A DNA stretch of 64,000 nucleotides from GCA-2731375 sp002731375 (GCA_030752605.1 JASMDX010000076.1:18829-82828), one strand, 5' to 3'. Counted from the stretch's first letter, positions 1 to 9,490 are shown. Translations and numbers: made by a program. Notes: generated by a model not told the origin, from the sequence alone.

Positions 1-522
1 TTGATTAAGCCCATTGCGGCCCGCCATGATGCGAAATTGGTGCTGCACCCGGTTAATCTTGGCTTTGTTTTTCGCCATCACAATTATGTTCTGATGGAAG
101 AGCCTGCGATCAAAATCGCCAACCGCATCCGGGATCTGGAGCGTTGGGCCACGCGGTACAATTTGCCCTTCCGAGTGCCGGATGTATTCCCCATCAAGAC
201 CTCCTGTGCCCTGCGGGCCTCTCTGGCCATGCGGCAATGGGGCAAAGAGGCGGCGTTTATTGATGCCCTGATGGCGGCTTATTGGGAACACAACGATGCT
301 TCCATTGTGGACTATGCCGGTTTGCGTCCCCTGGCAGCCGGGCTGGGTATAGATGGCGCGGCCATGGAGCGGGCGGCAGAGAGTGATGCTATCCGTCAAA
401 TGCTCATCGACAGCACCAACCAGGCGTTGGAAAACGGTGTCTTCGGCGTGCCCAGTTTTATCATTGATGGCGAACTGTATTGGGGTAAGGACCGCATGGA
501 TTTTATCGAGGACGCGCTATAG
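1..522 (+). CDS. 2-hydroxychromene-2-carboxylate isomerase family protein (5' truncated by window)
   Basis: A DsbA-fold, thioredoxin-like isomerase of the HCCA isomerase family, which acts with glutathione on aromatic ring-cleavage products in characterised members. The C-terminus carries the family signature GVFGVPSFIIDGELYWGKDR followed by a FIEDAL-type ending. Family members are about 200 residues and begin with a beta strand containing a catalytic Ser/Cys near residue 11; that part is missing here because the window opens inside the gene, so 173 codons are visible. The substrate cannot be told from sequence. Its 3' end overlaps the convergent MaoC-type gene by about 20 bases. Family assignment is firm, the specific reaction is inferred. 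Confidence 0.85.
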   Translation: MIKPIAARHDAKLVLHPVNLGFVFRHHNYVLMEEPAIKIANRIRDLERWATRYNLPFRVPDVFPIKTSCALRASLAMRQWGKEAAFIDALMAAYWEHNDASIVDYAGLRPLAAGLGIDGAAMERAAESDAIRQMLIDSTNQALENGVFGVPSFIIDGELYWGKDRMDFIEDAL

Positions 523-1318
523 CAATTCCCGCCACCGGGTTGAGCCGGGCCAGGCTGGCGGCTTTTTGTGCCTTGTTCTCGATACGCAAATGGGTGACCC
601 GGTCACTCTCCAGGCGTTGTAAAACGCTCAGGGTTTCATCCCAGAACATGGGCCGCTTGAACCAGATCTCCAAATCAAGCTGGTCGGGCTGGCCGCCCCG
701 CGCAATTGCTTCGAGGTAATAGTGCACGCCCATCAGGCCGCCTGCGATGGGCGTCCGAAAGCCGAATTTCTTGGCGATCTCCGGATCCGAATGAATGCGG
801 TTGCGGCCATCCCGGCTGTAATTCGCCACCCGTTCGGGCGTTAGGGGCCGTTGCCATAGTTCTGCGTACCCGGAGCGGTCTTCGCTGGGTGGGGCCAGAA
901 AATCCGTGGCGCCGCCGCCGCCGGTGGTGTTCGGCAGAGAGCGCAGCCCGGCCCGGTCGACCATGACCAAAACGCGCCCGTCATCGTCGGCCACATTGAA
1001 CGACCAGCGCACCACCTCACCCTTGGCCACGGGTTCAATGGCGCTGATGCGGCCGCTCATGTGCAGGTTCTGGCCCAACATCAGTGGCGCCTTTTGGATG
1101 AAGCGCTGATAGACATGCACCTGTCCCGTCAATGGCACCCCCGGGGCCATCATGGCATCCAGGATGGGAAAGCCGAGAAACGTCAGGTCGACCTTGTTGC
1201 CATGTACGCTTGGTTTGATGCCGCAGTCGGCTAGTTTGTCCTCCTGCTCGGCACGTTCGACGCTGAAGTGGCGCGGCTCATATTCGTAACCGACGGGCAG
1301 GGGATAGGGGTCATGCAT
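503..1318 (-). CDS. MaoC-like (R)-specific hydratase / FAS1-type dehydratase, double hotdog
   Basis: A 271-residue protein with an N-terminal hotdog half and a C-terminal MaoC half. The hydratase signature is visible as NRIHSDPEIAKKFGFRTPIA followed by GGLMG, containing the Asp/His pair used by R-hydratases. Members hydrate enoyl-CoA type substrates in fatty-acid or catabolic pathways; the actual substrate is unknown. I start at the ATG at 1318; an in-frame GTG lies four codons upstream, but neither has a convincing ribosome binding site. It converges on the isomerase gene with a short overlap of the 3' ends. Confidence 0.8.
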   Translation of the reverse strand: MHDPYPLPVGYEYEPRHFSVERAEQEDKLADCGIKPSVHGNKVDLTFLGFPILDAMMAPGVPLTGQVHVYQRFIQKAPLMLGQNLHMSGRISAIEPVAKGEVVRWSFNVADDDGRVLVMVDRAGLRSLPNTTGGGGATDFLAPPSEDRSGYAELWQRPLTPERVANYSRDGRNRIHSDPEIAKKFGFRTPIAGGLMGVHYYLEAIARGGQPDQLDLEIWFKRPMFWDETLSVLQRLESDRVTHLRIENKAQKAASLARLNPVAGIAIARPR

Positions 1319-1433
1319 GGTGCTGATCACACTCGGACAATTTCACGAGAATGGATGATCGGCTAAAGTGCGCTTCAAGGCAACTTATCCCGGCACGGCT
1401 GACAACGGCCGGGAGGAATGCTACTGCCTAGGC

Positions 1434-1818
1434 ATGAGTATGTCGTGGGAACCCATCGGCATTTCGCTAAGTTTGATCGTCCTGGCGGAGATCGGCGACA
1501 AGAGCCAGCAGGTCTGCATGGCCCCTGGCGGCGCGCCACGGTTGAGCCCGGCCGGTTCTGAGCGGCGCCGTTGCGGCCTTTGTTGTGTTGAATGGAATTG
1601 CCGTATCGTTTGGTGCCGCGTTCGCGGCTTTCGGTGTGCATGCACTGTTGCAACGCGCGGACGACGGTGGAGATGATGTTGAACTAGGGGGCAGCAGTCA
1701 TGGGTTATTCATGACCGCATTCGCGATGATCTTTCTGGCCGAATTAGGGGATAAAACGCAGATCGCCGTGGCGGGACTGGCGGGTGTCTATCCTGTGCTG
1801 GCGGCGTGGCGCCTTTAG
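1434..1818 (+). pseudogene. GDT1/TMEM165 (UPF0016) family transporter, frameshifted and truncated
   Basis: The GDT1 family of divalent-cation (Mn/Ca) transporters has two copies of an E-x-G-D-[KR]-[TS] motif in transmembrane helices. Both copies are visible: LAEIGDKSQ in one frame near 1479-1505 and LAELGDKTQIAVAGLAG in another frame near 1738-1782. The first frame is lost after about 1525 within a GCCCC run. If that shift is corrected, a TGA stop remains at 1543-1545. The second frame also ends at 1818, soon after the second motif, so the C-terminal membrane helices are absent (family length about 190 residues). The gene appears dead. What is left still looks alphaproteobacterial in codon use. 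Confidence 0.85.
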
Positions 1819-1867
1819 GGCATGCGTTAGAGTACTTTCGGGCGAAACCTGTTATTTCTGGCGTGAT

Positions 1868-2761
1868 ATGAAGATTAGCGAGCAAGACAAGACAGCATTA
1901 TTTCTCGGCATAGACGGCGGCGGCTCGGGCTGCCGGGTGCGGCTGTGCGATGGCGCGGGCAATGTTATCGGCCAGGGAGAGGCCGGTGCGGCCAATACTC
2001 TGTTGGGCCTCGCCAAGGTCTTTGATGAGATCCAGGCGGCAACCTCTCAGGCTTTGGCACAGGCAGGTTTGCCCGCCGATACGATTGCCCAACTGCATGC
2101 CGGTGCCGGGCTGGCGGGTCTGTCCCTGGCGCGGGAGCGTGACTCCCTGGCCACCTATCCGCATCCGTTTGCCACCTTCAGGGCGGAGGCCGACGCCTAT
2201 GCCGCCTGTCTCGGCGCCCATGGCGGTGATGATGGCGGTATTGTCGTCGTTGGCACAGGCAGTTGCGGCTTGGCACTGGTCGGGGGTGAAGTGCACACGG
2301 TCAGCGGTTGGGGCTTTGCCTTATCCGATCAGGGTAGCGGGGCAGCCCTGGGCCGGACCGCCTTGCATCAGGCACTTACGGAGCATGATGGCATTGTCGG
2401 TTCCACGCCCCTAGGCCGGCGGATCATGGCGCATTTCCAAAATCATCCCGAAGCGATTTTCCTCTGGGCGGAGAGCGCCAGCCCCGGCGATTACGCCACC
2501 TTCGCGCCATGGGTTTTTGCCGCCGCCGATGATAACGAAGGCAGCGCCATGGCGCTGTTAGGCCGGACGGCGGCGGATATCGCGCGGTTGGTCGAAGCCT
2601 TGATAGCCAAGGGTGCGCCGGGTGTTGCATTGGTGGGCGGCTTGAGCAAGCCCATTCTGCCATGGCTGCCGGACCAGATCAGGCCCATGCTGGTTGCGGC
2701 CAGGCACGATCCCTTGCATGGTGCCATTATGTTGGCGAGATCGGAATTAGTTGAGCCATGA
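1868..2761 (+). CDS. N-acetylglucosamine kinase, BadF/BadG/BcrA/BcrD ATPase family
   Basis: A 297-residue sugar kinase of the ASKHA fold. The phosphate-1 loop FLGIDGGGSGCRVRL is at the N-terminus and a phosphate-2 type segment VVVGTGSCGLAL lies near residue 125. Such enzymes phosphorylate N-acetylglucosamine, often from cell-wall recycling or chitin breakdown. An in-frame extension upstream of 1868 exists but overlaps the GDT1 remnant, so I start at the ATG at 1868, where similarity begins. Its last codons overlap the start of nagA in an ATGA arrangement, implying translational coupling and supporting the amino-sugar role. No sugar transporter or deaminase is next to it. Confidence 0.85.
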   Translation: MKISEQDKTALFLGIDGGGSGCRVRLCDGAGNVIGQGEAGAANTLLGLAKVFDEIQAATSQALAQAGLPADTIAQLHAGAGLAGLSLARERDSLATYPHPFATFRAEADAYAACLGAHGGDDGGIVVVGTGSCGLALVGGEVHTVSGWGFALSDQGSGAALGRTALHQALTEHDGIVGSTPLGRRIMAHFQNHPEAIFLWAESASPGDYATFAPWVFAAADDNEGSAMALLGRTAADIARLVEALIAKGAPGVALVGGLSKPILPWLPDQIRPMLVAARHDPLHGAIMLARSELVEP

Positions 2762-3888
2762 CCCAGATTTTGACCAATGCCCGTATTTTCACTGGCTACG
2801 AGATCTTGCAAGGCTGGAGCCTGTACCATGCCAATGGCTTGATTCGGGAGCTGTTGGCGCCCGGTACAGCCACGGGCGACGCGCCTGTGATTGATTTGGG
2901 CGGGGATTTACTGGCGCCGGGATTTATCGACTGCCAGGTCAACGGCGGCGGCGGGATATTATTTGGCGATCAAATTGGCCTGGCGGCACTCACGGTCATT
3001 GCCACGGCGCATCGGACGTTTGGCAGCACCGGCCTGCTACCGACCCTGATTAGCACTGATTGGAAAACTATGGTGGCGGCTGCGACGGCGGTTCGAAGTG
3101 CGCAAAAAAAAGGCTTGTCGGGTCTGCTGGGCCTACATTTTGAAGGGCCATATTTGAACCCGGATCACAAGGGCGCCCATGATGGTGCACAGATCAGATC
3201 TCTGGATGGTGCCGCTTTGGATCTTTTTGCCTCGGCTGATCTTGGCCCGGTGGTTGTTACTCTAGCGCCTGAAATGGTACCGCCTGGCACGATCCGCCGG
3301 CTGACGGACGCCGGCGTCCGCGTCTGTGCCGGCCACAGCGCGGCCAGTCATGACCAGATTGCTGCCGCATTAGATGAAGGCCTGGCCGGTTTCACGCATC
3401 TGTTTAACGCCATGCCGGCCATGGTAAGCCGCCGGCCCGGCATTGTTGGGGCCGCATTGGCGGATCGGAACAGCTATTGCGGCATCATCGCCGATGGCCA
3501 CCACGTGCATTCGGCCACGCTGCAGGTGGCTTTGGCCGCCAAGACAACCGGGCGCATGCTGTTGGTGACGGATGCCATGCCCAGCGTCGGCGGAAGGGGC
3601 AGCAGCTTTCATTTGGCGGGCCGGACCGTGGAGGTGTCAGATGGGCGCTGCACCCTTGAAGACGGCACCTTAGCCGGCTCCAACCTGGACATGGCCAGCG
3701 CTGTTCGTAATACCGTGAACCTGCTGGATCAACCCTTGGAAGAAGCCCTGCGCATGGCATCGCTCTATCCCGCCGCGTTCCTTGGTTTGGAGGGTGACCG
3801 GGGTCGCATCGCCGCCGGTTACCGTGCCGATCTGGTCCTACTGGATAATGATCTGAATGTGCGGCGCACCTGGATCGGCGGTGCGTAG
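2758..3888 (+). CDS. nagA: N-acetylglucosamine-6-phosphate deacetylase
   Basis: A 376-residue amidohydrolase that removes the acetyl group from GlcNAc-6-phosphate. Diagnostic pieces are GFIDCQVNGGGG (the NagA version of the first metal-site strand), HFEGPYLNPDHKGAH with the metal-binding Glu, GHSAAS, THLFNAMPAM with a metal-ligand His, and TDAMPSVGG with the catalytic Asp. Length matches the family. It is coupled to the upstream kinase through a four-base overlap, giving a two-step route from GlcNAc to glucosamine-6-phosphate. The NagB deaminase is not in this window. Confidence 0.95.
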   Translation: MTQILTNARIFTGYEILQGWSLYHANGLIRELLAPGTATGDAPVIDLGGDLLAPGFIDCQVNGGGGILFGDQIGLAALTVIATAHRTFGSTGLLPTLISTDWKTMVAAATAVRSAQKKGLSGLLGLHFEGPYLNPDHKGAHDGAQIRSLDGAALDLFASADLGPVVVTLAPEMVPPGTIRRLTDAGVRVCAGHSAASHDQIAAALDEGLAGFTHLFNAMPAMVSRRPGIVGAALADRNSYCGIIADGHHVHSATLQVALAAKTTGRMLLVTDAMPSVGGRGSSFHLAGRTVEVSDGRCTLEDGTLAGSNLDMASAVRNTVNLLDQPLEEALRMASLYPAAFLGLEGDRGRIAAGYRADLVLLDNDLNVRRTWIGGA

Positions 3889-3890
3889 AA

Positions 3891-4817
3891 TTACTTTGCA
3901 GGCCGGTTGCTAAGCCAGATGCCGCCACATATCAGGGCCATGGCGACAAGGGCTTCAGGTCTGGGCTGTTCCGCCAGAAAGGTGACGCCCAGAACCATGG
4001 CGACCAAGGGCAGTAGGTAATTGGCCGAGATAACGAAGTTGGCGCCGCACTGTTGCACCAGAATGAAAAACAGCAATGTAGCGGCGCCGGTGCCGATGGC
4101 GCCAAGAAAAAAGACCGCGCCGATGGCCAGCCAGCCGGGACTGAGGCTCAGGTCCGGATCGACGGCGATGGCGAAGGGCAACAGCATGACGGTGGCAATC
4201 AGGGAAACACTGGCCGCCGCCACCGCCGGCGACAGGGGCGTCATGCGCCGGGCGATCAGGGCGTTGGTGGCAAAACTAAAGCAGACCAGTATAAGAAATA
4301 TCTGGGCTAGCAGGCCGGCCCGCTCGTTGCCAACTTCGTTTTGTAGCCCCGCCACGGCGCCGGGGCCCAGCAACACCACAATGCCGAGGAAGCCGGCGGC
4401 GACACCCATGATGCGGGTCCGGGTCATTTTCTCGTCATGGGTGCCGAAATGCACTACTAAAAGGGTAACCAGCGGCGTCGCGCCAATGAAGATGCCGGCC
4501 AGGTTACTGTCCAGTTCGGTTTGTGCCTGGGCCATCAGGAAGAACGGCAGGGCATGGCCGACCACGGCCAGGGTGGCCAGGATCAGCCATAGTTGGCCAT
4601 TGCCCGTCAGGGCGGGCAGGTTGTAGCCCTGGCGCCGGGCCACGGCATAGAGCACGCCGGTTGCCACCGCCGTGCGCCCCATAGCGACCATGACCGGCGG
4701 CAGATCAACCAGGGCTAATTCCACGAACAGAAAGCCCGAGCCCCAGGAGAACGCCAGCGCGCCCAGCAGCAGATAATGCCGGCCCGAGGCCCGAGTGGTC
4801 ATACTCTGTTCGGACAT
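3891..4817 (-). CDS. EamA-family (DMT superfamily) transporter
   Basis: A 308-residue integral membrane protein with two EamA repeats, about ten hydrophobic helices, and repeat-typical segments such as GSGFLFVELAL near the N-terminus and GAIGTGAATLLFFILVQ in the second half. Members export amino acids or other metabolites, and the substrate cannot be inferred. It is the last gene of a minus-strand run with the small two-helix protein upstream. The end lies only two bases from the convergent nagA stop. Confidence 0.85.
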   Translation of the reverse strand: MSEQSMTTRASGRHYLLLGALAFSWGSGFLFVELALVDLPPVMVAMGRTAVATGVLYAVARRQGYNLPALTGNGQLWLILATLAVVGHALPFFLMAQAQTELDSNLAGIFIGATPLVTLLVVHFGTHDEKMTRTRIMGVAAGFLGIVVLLGPGAVAGLQNEVGNERAGLLAQIFLILVCFSFATNALIARRMTPLSPAVAAASVSLIATVMLLPFAIAVDPDLSLSPGWLAIGAVFFLGAIGTGAATLLFFILVQQCGANFVISANYLLPLVAMVLGVTFLAEQPRPEALVAMALICGGIWLSNRPAK

Positions 4818-4822
4818 GATCT

Positions 4823-5194
4823 CTATTCAGCTGGTTTATCCGGGCGGTCCGACGCATTGGAACGGCGTTCTTTATCCTTCTCCGGATCGAAGGTAATGGG
4901 TTTGATGTAGATGTCTTTCACGTGGGCAAAATCATAGGCGTGACGGCGGACTTTGCCGGCGCGCTCATCGGCCCAGTCATCATTCGCGGTCAGGCTGCGT
5001 ACCAGCAGAAAATGCAATGAGAATACGATGTACCAGATCAACAGAGGCCAGAACAATGGCACTTCCGGTGCGAAGGTGGCGCGCGCGATAAGCAGCAGCA
5101 CGGTGAATATCCCGAACAAAAGGCCGTGATGCCATAACAATGTCACCGCACGGCAGCGGCGGTAATAATCGATGATGGCTTTAACGGGATTCAT
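4823..5194 (-). CDS. small two-transmembrane-helix protein, function unknown
   Basis: A 123-residue protein with two hydrophobic segments, GLLFGIFTVLLLIARA (about residues 25-40) and LFWPLLIWYIVFSLHFLLV (about 47-65), followed by a charged soluble tail ending in a Lys/Asp/Glu-rich stretch. The layout resembles 2TM-domain proteins, with no catalytic motif visible. It sits between an SDR and an EamA transporter on the same strand with gaps of 5-14 bases, so probably belongs to one transcript. I do not recognise a function. Confidence 0.7.
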   Translation of the reverse strand: MNPVKAIIDYYRRCRAVTLLWHHGLLFGIFTVLLLIARATFAPEVPLFWPLLIWYIVFSLHFLLVRSLTANDDWADERAGKVRRHAYDFAHVKDIYIKPITFDPEKDKERRSNASDRPDKPAE

Positions 5195-5208
5195 GCGGCG
5201 CGAAACTG

Positions 5209-5904
5209 TTAGAAATTTTCCACCCAGGGCCGCACCTCGATGGAATGAGACCAGGCGCTGCGGTGTTGGATGTGGGTTTGATAGTAGGTTTCGGCAATGG
5301 CGTTGGGGCGCAGACGGCTATCTTCGGCATGCTCGCCGATACCGCCATCAATATTGAAATGAGCCACATGCACGCCCTGGGGCTGCAGTTCGCGGGCCAT
5401 GGATTCCGCCAAGCCACGCAGGCCGAACTTGCCCACGGCAAAGGTGGCGGAATGGGCGAAGCCCTTCATGGATGCCGTGGCGCCGGTAAACAATATACTG
5501 CCCGCGCCTTTTGCTCCTAAACGCCGCGCTGCCTCCCGCCCGACCAGAAAGCCGCCCAGGCAGCAGCGTTCCCAAGCGTCGGTGAACTCCTGCAACGTAG
5601 TCTCCGCGATGGGCCCCCGGGCCCGGCCGGAGGCATTGTAGATCGCCACATCGATGGTGCCCAGATCTGCCTCTGCCGCCTTGAACAGTGCCGCGACGCC
5701 GCTTTCGGAGGTGGCATCGCAGCCATAAGCCTTGGCGGAGCCGCCGACTGCCGTGATCTGCTTTACTAGGCTGGCCAGTTTGTCACTATTTCGGGCTGCC
5801 ACGGCCACGGCATGTCCAGCGGTGGCAAAGCGCCGCGCCAGTGCCGCCCCCAGGCCGGGGCCAACGCCAACGATGATGCAGGTGCCGGGTTTGGATTCAG
5901 TCAT
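5209..5904 (-). CDS. short-chain dehydrogenase/reductase (SDR) family protein with atypical active site
   Basis: A 231-residue Rossmann protein with the nucleotide-binding motif IIVGVGPGLGAALARR at residues 10-25 and the NAG-like IYNASG. In the place of the classical YxxxK the sequence is FAVGKFGLRGLAESMAREL, so the catalytic Tyr is Phe while the Lys is kept. The GATAS segment before it and HVAHFNIDGG after it mark a recognised SDR subgroup in which the Tyr is not conserved. It may be a non-classical reductase or a nucleotide-binding protein. A GGAGTG ribosome site precedes the ATG and overlaps the end of the upstream IOR gene, suggesting co-transcription. Confidence 0.85.
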   Translation of the reverse strand: MTESKPGTCIIVGVGPGLGAALARRFATAGHAVAVAARNSDKLASLVKQITAVGGSAKAYGCDATSESGVAALFKAAEADLGTIDVAIYNASGRARGPIAETTLQEFTDAWERCCLGGFLVGREAARRLGAKGAGSILFTGATASMKGFAHSATFAVGKFGLRGLAESMARELQPQGVHVAHFNIDGGIGEHAEDSRLRPNAIAETYYQTHIQHRSAWSHSIEVRPWVENF

Positions 5905-5907
5905 GTT

Positions 5908-8900
5908 TCACTCCGCCGCTGTTGGTTGCGATTGTGGGTTGCGCCAGACTTCCAGCAACTGCGCCTGTTCCGCCGCCGCTGCTTTCTGGCTGCGTTCCTT
6001 GATGTGGCCGAAGCCGCGGATTTGCGCCGGGATATTGGCGATCTCTCGGGCCAGGGCATGGTTGTCCGGGGTCAGGCCTGCCAGCAGTTCTTCCATCACC
6101 GTGCGGTAGGCTGGAATAGCGGCGCGTTCGGCACGGCGCTCCTCGGTCCGGCCAAAGATATCCCATGCGCCGCCGCGCAGGCCTTTCATTTTGGCCAGTA
6201 GTTTGAAAGTGGTCATGACCCAGGGGCCGTATTCACGCTTGACCAGTTCGCCGCTGTCGGGATTGCGTTTTGCCAGCAAAGGCGGAGCGAGGTGGAATTT
6301 TAATTTTAGATCGCCGTCGAACTGCTGCGCTAGCGCGGCCCGGAAAGGCTCGCCTGAATAAAGCCGCGCAACCTCATATTCATCCTTGTAAGCCATCAAC
6401 TTGAATAGGTTCTGTGCTACGGCCTCTGTCAGGCCGGTCATCCCTTTACCCTTGTTCTGCTCCGCCAATTCGACCTGGCGGACAAAGGCGATGTACTGCG
6501 CGGCATAGTCAGCATCCTGATATTCCGTCAGGAAGGCGGCGCGATGGCCGATGATGTCGTCCTGGGTTTTTTCTACGGCCTCTCTTGCGGGCATCGCTGG
6601 TTGCGCCATCCTGGTGACCTGATCCAGGTCTTCCGCCGCCAACCGGCCCAGGGCAATGGCCCGGCGGTTCATGGCCACGGCGACGCCATTTAGCTCTATC
6701 GCCTTGTCGATGGCATCGCCGCTGACCGGCAGGGCGCCGCGTTGATAAGCGTAACCCAACAGGAACAGATTGGCGGCGATGGCATCACCCATCAGGGTCG
6801 TGGCCAGGCTGGTGGCATCGACGAATTCCGTACGATTGTCGCCCGCACCGTTCCGGATCAGGCTGCGAAGGTCGTCGCCATGAAATTCCGTATCCGGGTT
6901 CAAAGTGAAATCGGCGGTTGGTGCCAGGTGGCTGTTGATGATGGCCTGGGTGCCGCCACGGTTGAGCTTGCGTAGCGAATCCGGCGTGGCGGCGGCGACC
7001 ATGTCGGCACCCAACAACAGATCGGCGCCGCCGGCGGCGATGCGAACCGCGTGCAGGTCGTCCGGCTTGGGGGCGATGCGGATATGGCTGATCACGGCAC
7101 CGTTTTTCTGCGCGATGCCGGTGAAATCCAATACCGTGACGCCCTTACCCTCCACATGCGCCGCCATGCCCAGAAGGGCGCCGACGGTGATCACGCCGGT
7201 GCCGCCAATGCCAGCGACCAGGATGTTGTAACCGCCCTCGGCTTCGGCAACCGCGGGGTCCGGCAATAATGCGGCGGCTGCGTCCAGCGCGTCGACGCTG
7301 GTGGCCTGGGCCCGGCGCGGCACGGCGCCCGATACGGTCACGAAACTGGGGCAGAAGCCTCTAATGCAAGAGAAATCCTTGTTGCAGGCGGATTGATTGA
7401 TGCGCCGCTTGCGGCCAAGGGGTGTCTCCAACGGCTCCACCGAGACGCAGTTCGATTGCACGGAACAATCGCCGCAACCTTCGCACACCGCCTCGTTTAT
7501 GAAGGCCCGGCGGTCGGGATCAGGGAAAGTGCCACGCTTACGCCGGCGCCGCTTTTCCGCCGCGCAGGTCTGGTCATAGATCAGCACACTGCAGCCCTTG
7601 GTCTTGCGCAGCTCCTTTTGCACCTGGTCCAACTCGTCCCGGTGGCGGACCGTTACGCCGGGGGCCCAGTTGGTGCCTGTGGGGTATTTGTTCGGTTCGT
7701 CCGTGACCACGATGATCTTGGAGGCACCTTCATGATACACCTGCTGGCTGATCTGCCAGGGATTTAGTGGGCCGTCATGGGGCTGTCCGCCAGTCATCGC
7801 CACGGCGTCGTTGAACAGGATCTTGTAGGTAATATTGACACCCGAGGCAGCGGCGGCACGGATGCCGGTGATGCCAGAATGGTAATAGGTGCCGTCACCC
7901 AGATTGGTGAAAATATGTTCTTCCCCGGTAAAGGCGGCTTGGCCCAGCCAGGGGATGCCCTCGCCGCCCATCTGGGTGAAGGTCTCGGTCGAGCGGTCCA
8001 TGAACAGGGCCATGAAATGACAGCCGATGCCGGCCATGGCGCGGCTGCCTTCGGGCACTTTGGTAGACGTGTTGTGCGGACAGCCGGAACAAAAATAGGG
8101 CGCGCGCCGGATTGGTGCGACGGCGGTCTGGGCTGTGGCTTCCTTGCGGTCCAGCTGTGCCATGCGTTCCTCGATGGTCGGCGAGGACACATAACTGCCG
8201 ATCCGTGACATGATGATGCGTGCGATCTGGCCCGGTGAGAGTTCGCCATCGGAGGGGCAGAGCAATTGTCCCTCTTCGTCGAACTTGCCGACTACCCGGG
8301 GCCGTACGTCGGCACGCCAGTTGTAGAGTTGTTCCTTCAATTGATTTTCGATGACGGCGCGCTTTTCCTCGATCACCAAGACTTCGTCCAGGCCCTCTGC
8401 AAAGGCGCGGACGCCTTCACGTTCCAAGGGCCAGGGCATGCCGACCTTGTACAGGCGTAAACCGATCTGCGCCGCCATGGCCTCGTCAATGCCAAGGTCT
8501 TCCAAGGCTTGGCGGGTGTCGAGATAAGATTTGCCGGCGGCTACGATGCCAATGCGCGGTTTCGGCGCGTTCCAGACCAGGCGGTCGATGCCGTTGGCCC
8601 GGGCAAATGCCAGGGCGGCATAGACCTTGTGGCGCTGCAGGCGAATTTCCTGGCTCCACCGGTCATCGGGCCAGCGGATGTTCAGGCCGCCCTCGGGCAT
8701 CTCGAAATCCGGATACTGAATGTCTAGACGATGGGCGTCTACATCCACCGAGGCCGAACTTTCCACCACCTCCGAAACACATTTGAAGCCGACCCAGACG
8801 CCGGCATAACGGGACATGGCCCAACCAAGCAGGCCATAATCGAGATACTCCTGCACCCCCGCCGGATACAACATGGGCACCATCCACGAGGCCAGGTTAT

Positions 8901-9396
8901 GCTCGCTCTGTCCCGGCACGGTAGAGGAAACAGCGGCATGATCATCGCCGCACATCATCAGAACGCCGCCATTGGGATCAGTGCCCGCATGGTTGGCGTG
9001 GCGGACCACATCGCCGCAACGGTCCACCCCCGGCGCCTTGCCGTACCAGATGCCATAGACGCCGTCGTATTTCGACTGCGGGCCCAGGTTCAATTGCTGA
9101 CTGCCCCAAACAGCGGTGGCGGCCATGTCCTCGTTGACGCCGGGCTGGAAGACGATGTGGTTCTTTTCCAGGAACGGCTTGGCCTGCCATAGCTGTTGAT
9201 CGAAGGCGCCCAGGGGAGAGCCGCGATAGCCTGAAATATAGCAACCCGTATTCAGCCCCGCGGCCTGGTCACGTTGCCGTTGCAACATAGGCAGGCGCAC
9301 CATGGCCTGGGTTCCGGTCAAAAATACCCAGCCTTTTTCCAGGGCATACTTATCATCAAGCGAAACATTGGCGAGCGCAGTGGTGGCAGATGTCAT
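5908..9396 (-). CDS. indolepyruvate ferredoxin oxidoreductase, fused alpha/beta type
   Basis: A 1162-residue single-chain 2-oxoacid:ferredoxin oxidoreductase. Residues 1-400 form the pyrimidine-binding and linker domains. The thiamine-diphosphate part has CSGCPHN near residue 435, GIGCH, MGGEG and GDGTYYHSG near 500 with the following ND pair. A Cys-rich iron-sulfur section CEGCGDCSVQSNC plus CNKDFSCIRGFCP lies at about 637-682. The IorB-like gamma domain begins near 723 with ILVAGIGGTGVITVG. These enzymes oxidatively decarboxylate aryl-pyruvates from aromatic or branched amino acids to acyl-CoA, reducing ferredoxin. A strong AGGGAAA site precedes the ATG. It is probably first in a transcript with the downstream SDR, membrane protein and exporter. 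Confidence 0.93.
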   Translation of the reverse strand: MTSATTALANVSLDDKYALEKGWVFLTGTQAMVRLPMLQRQRDQAAGLNTGCYISGYRGSPLGAFDQQLWQAKPFLEKNHIVFQPGVNEDMAATAVWGSQQLNLGPQSKYDGVYGIWYGKAPGVDRCGDVVRHANHAGTDPNGGVLMMCGDDHAAVSSTVPGQSEHNLASWMVPMLYPAGVQEYLDYGLLGWAMSRYAGVWVGFKCVSEVVESSASVDVDAHRLDIQYPDFEMPEGGLNIRWPDDRWSQEIRLQRHKVYAALAFARANGIDRLVWNAPKPRIGIVAAGKSYLDTRQALEDLGIDEAMAAQIGLRLYKVGMPWPLEREGVRAFAEGLDEVLVIEEKRAVIENQLKEQLYNWRADVRPRVVGKFDEEGQLLCPSDGELSPGQIARIIMSRIGSYVSSPTIEERMAQLDRKEATAQTAVAPIRRAPYFCSGCPHNTSTKVPEGSRAMAGIGCHFMALFMDRSTETFTQMGGEGIPWLGQAAFTGEEHIFTNLGDGTYYHSGITGIRAAAASGVNITYKILFNDAVAMTGGQPHDGPLNPWQISQQVYHEGASKIIVVTDEPNKYPTGTNWAPGVTVRHRDELDQVQKELRKTKGCSVLIYDQTCAAEKRRRRKRGTFPDPDRRAFINEAVCEGCGDCSVQSNCVSVEPLETPLGRKRRINQSACNKDFSCIRGFCPSFVTVSGAVPRRAQATSVDALDAAAALLPDPAVAEAEGGYNILVAGIGGTGVITVGALLGMAAHVEGKGVTVLDFTGIAQKNGAVISHIRIAPKPDDLHAVRIAAGGADLLLGADMVAAATPDSLRKLNRGGTQAIINSHLAPTADFTLNPDTEFHGDDLRSLIRNGAGDNRTEFVDATSLATTLMGDAIAANLFLLGYAYQRGALPVSGDAIDKAIELNGVAVAMNRRAIALGRLAAEDLDQVTRMAQPAMPAREAVEKTQDDIIGHRAAFLTEYQDADYAAQYIAFVRQVELAEQNKGKGMTGLTEAVAQNLFKLMAYKDEYEVARLYSGEPFRAALAQQFDGDLKLKFHLAPPLLAKRNPDSGELVKREYGPWVMTTFKLLAKMKGLRGGAWDIFGRTEERRAERAAIPAYRTVMEELLAGLTPDNHALAREIANIPAQIRGFGHIKERSQKAAAAEQAQLLEVWRNPQSQPTAAE

Positions 9397-9490
9397 GCCA
9401 TTTCCCTAATTTTTCCAGCCGTCCCCAACCGTACCGACGACTATAAAGGTAAGCTATTCTGACCTATTTTGCAAATTCAGCATCCGCTGC

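Noticed and set aside
1543..1545. TGA in the GDT1 remnant as another selenocysteine codon
   Set aside because: It follows a separate frameshift, the family has no Sec or Cys there, and the C-terminus is also lost.
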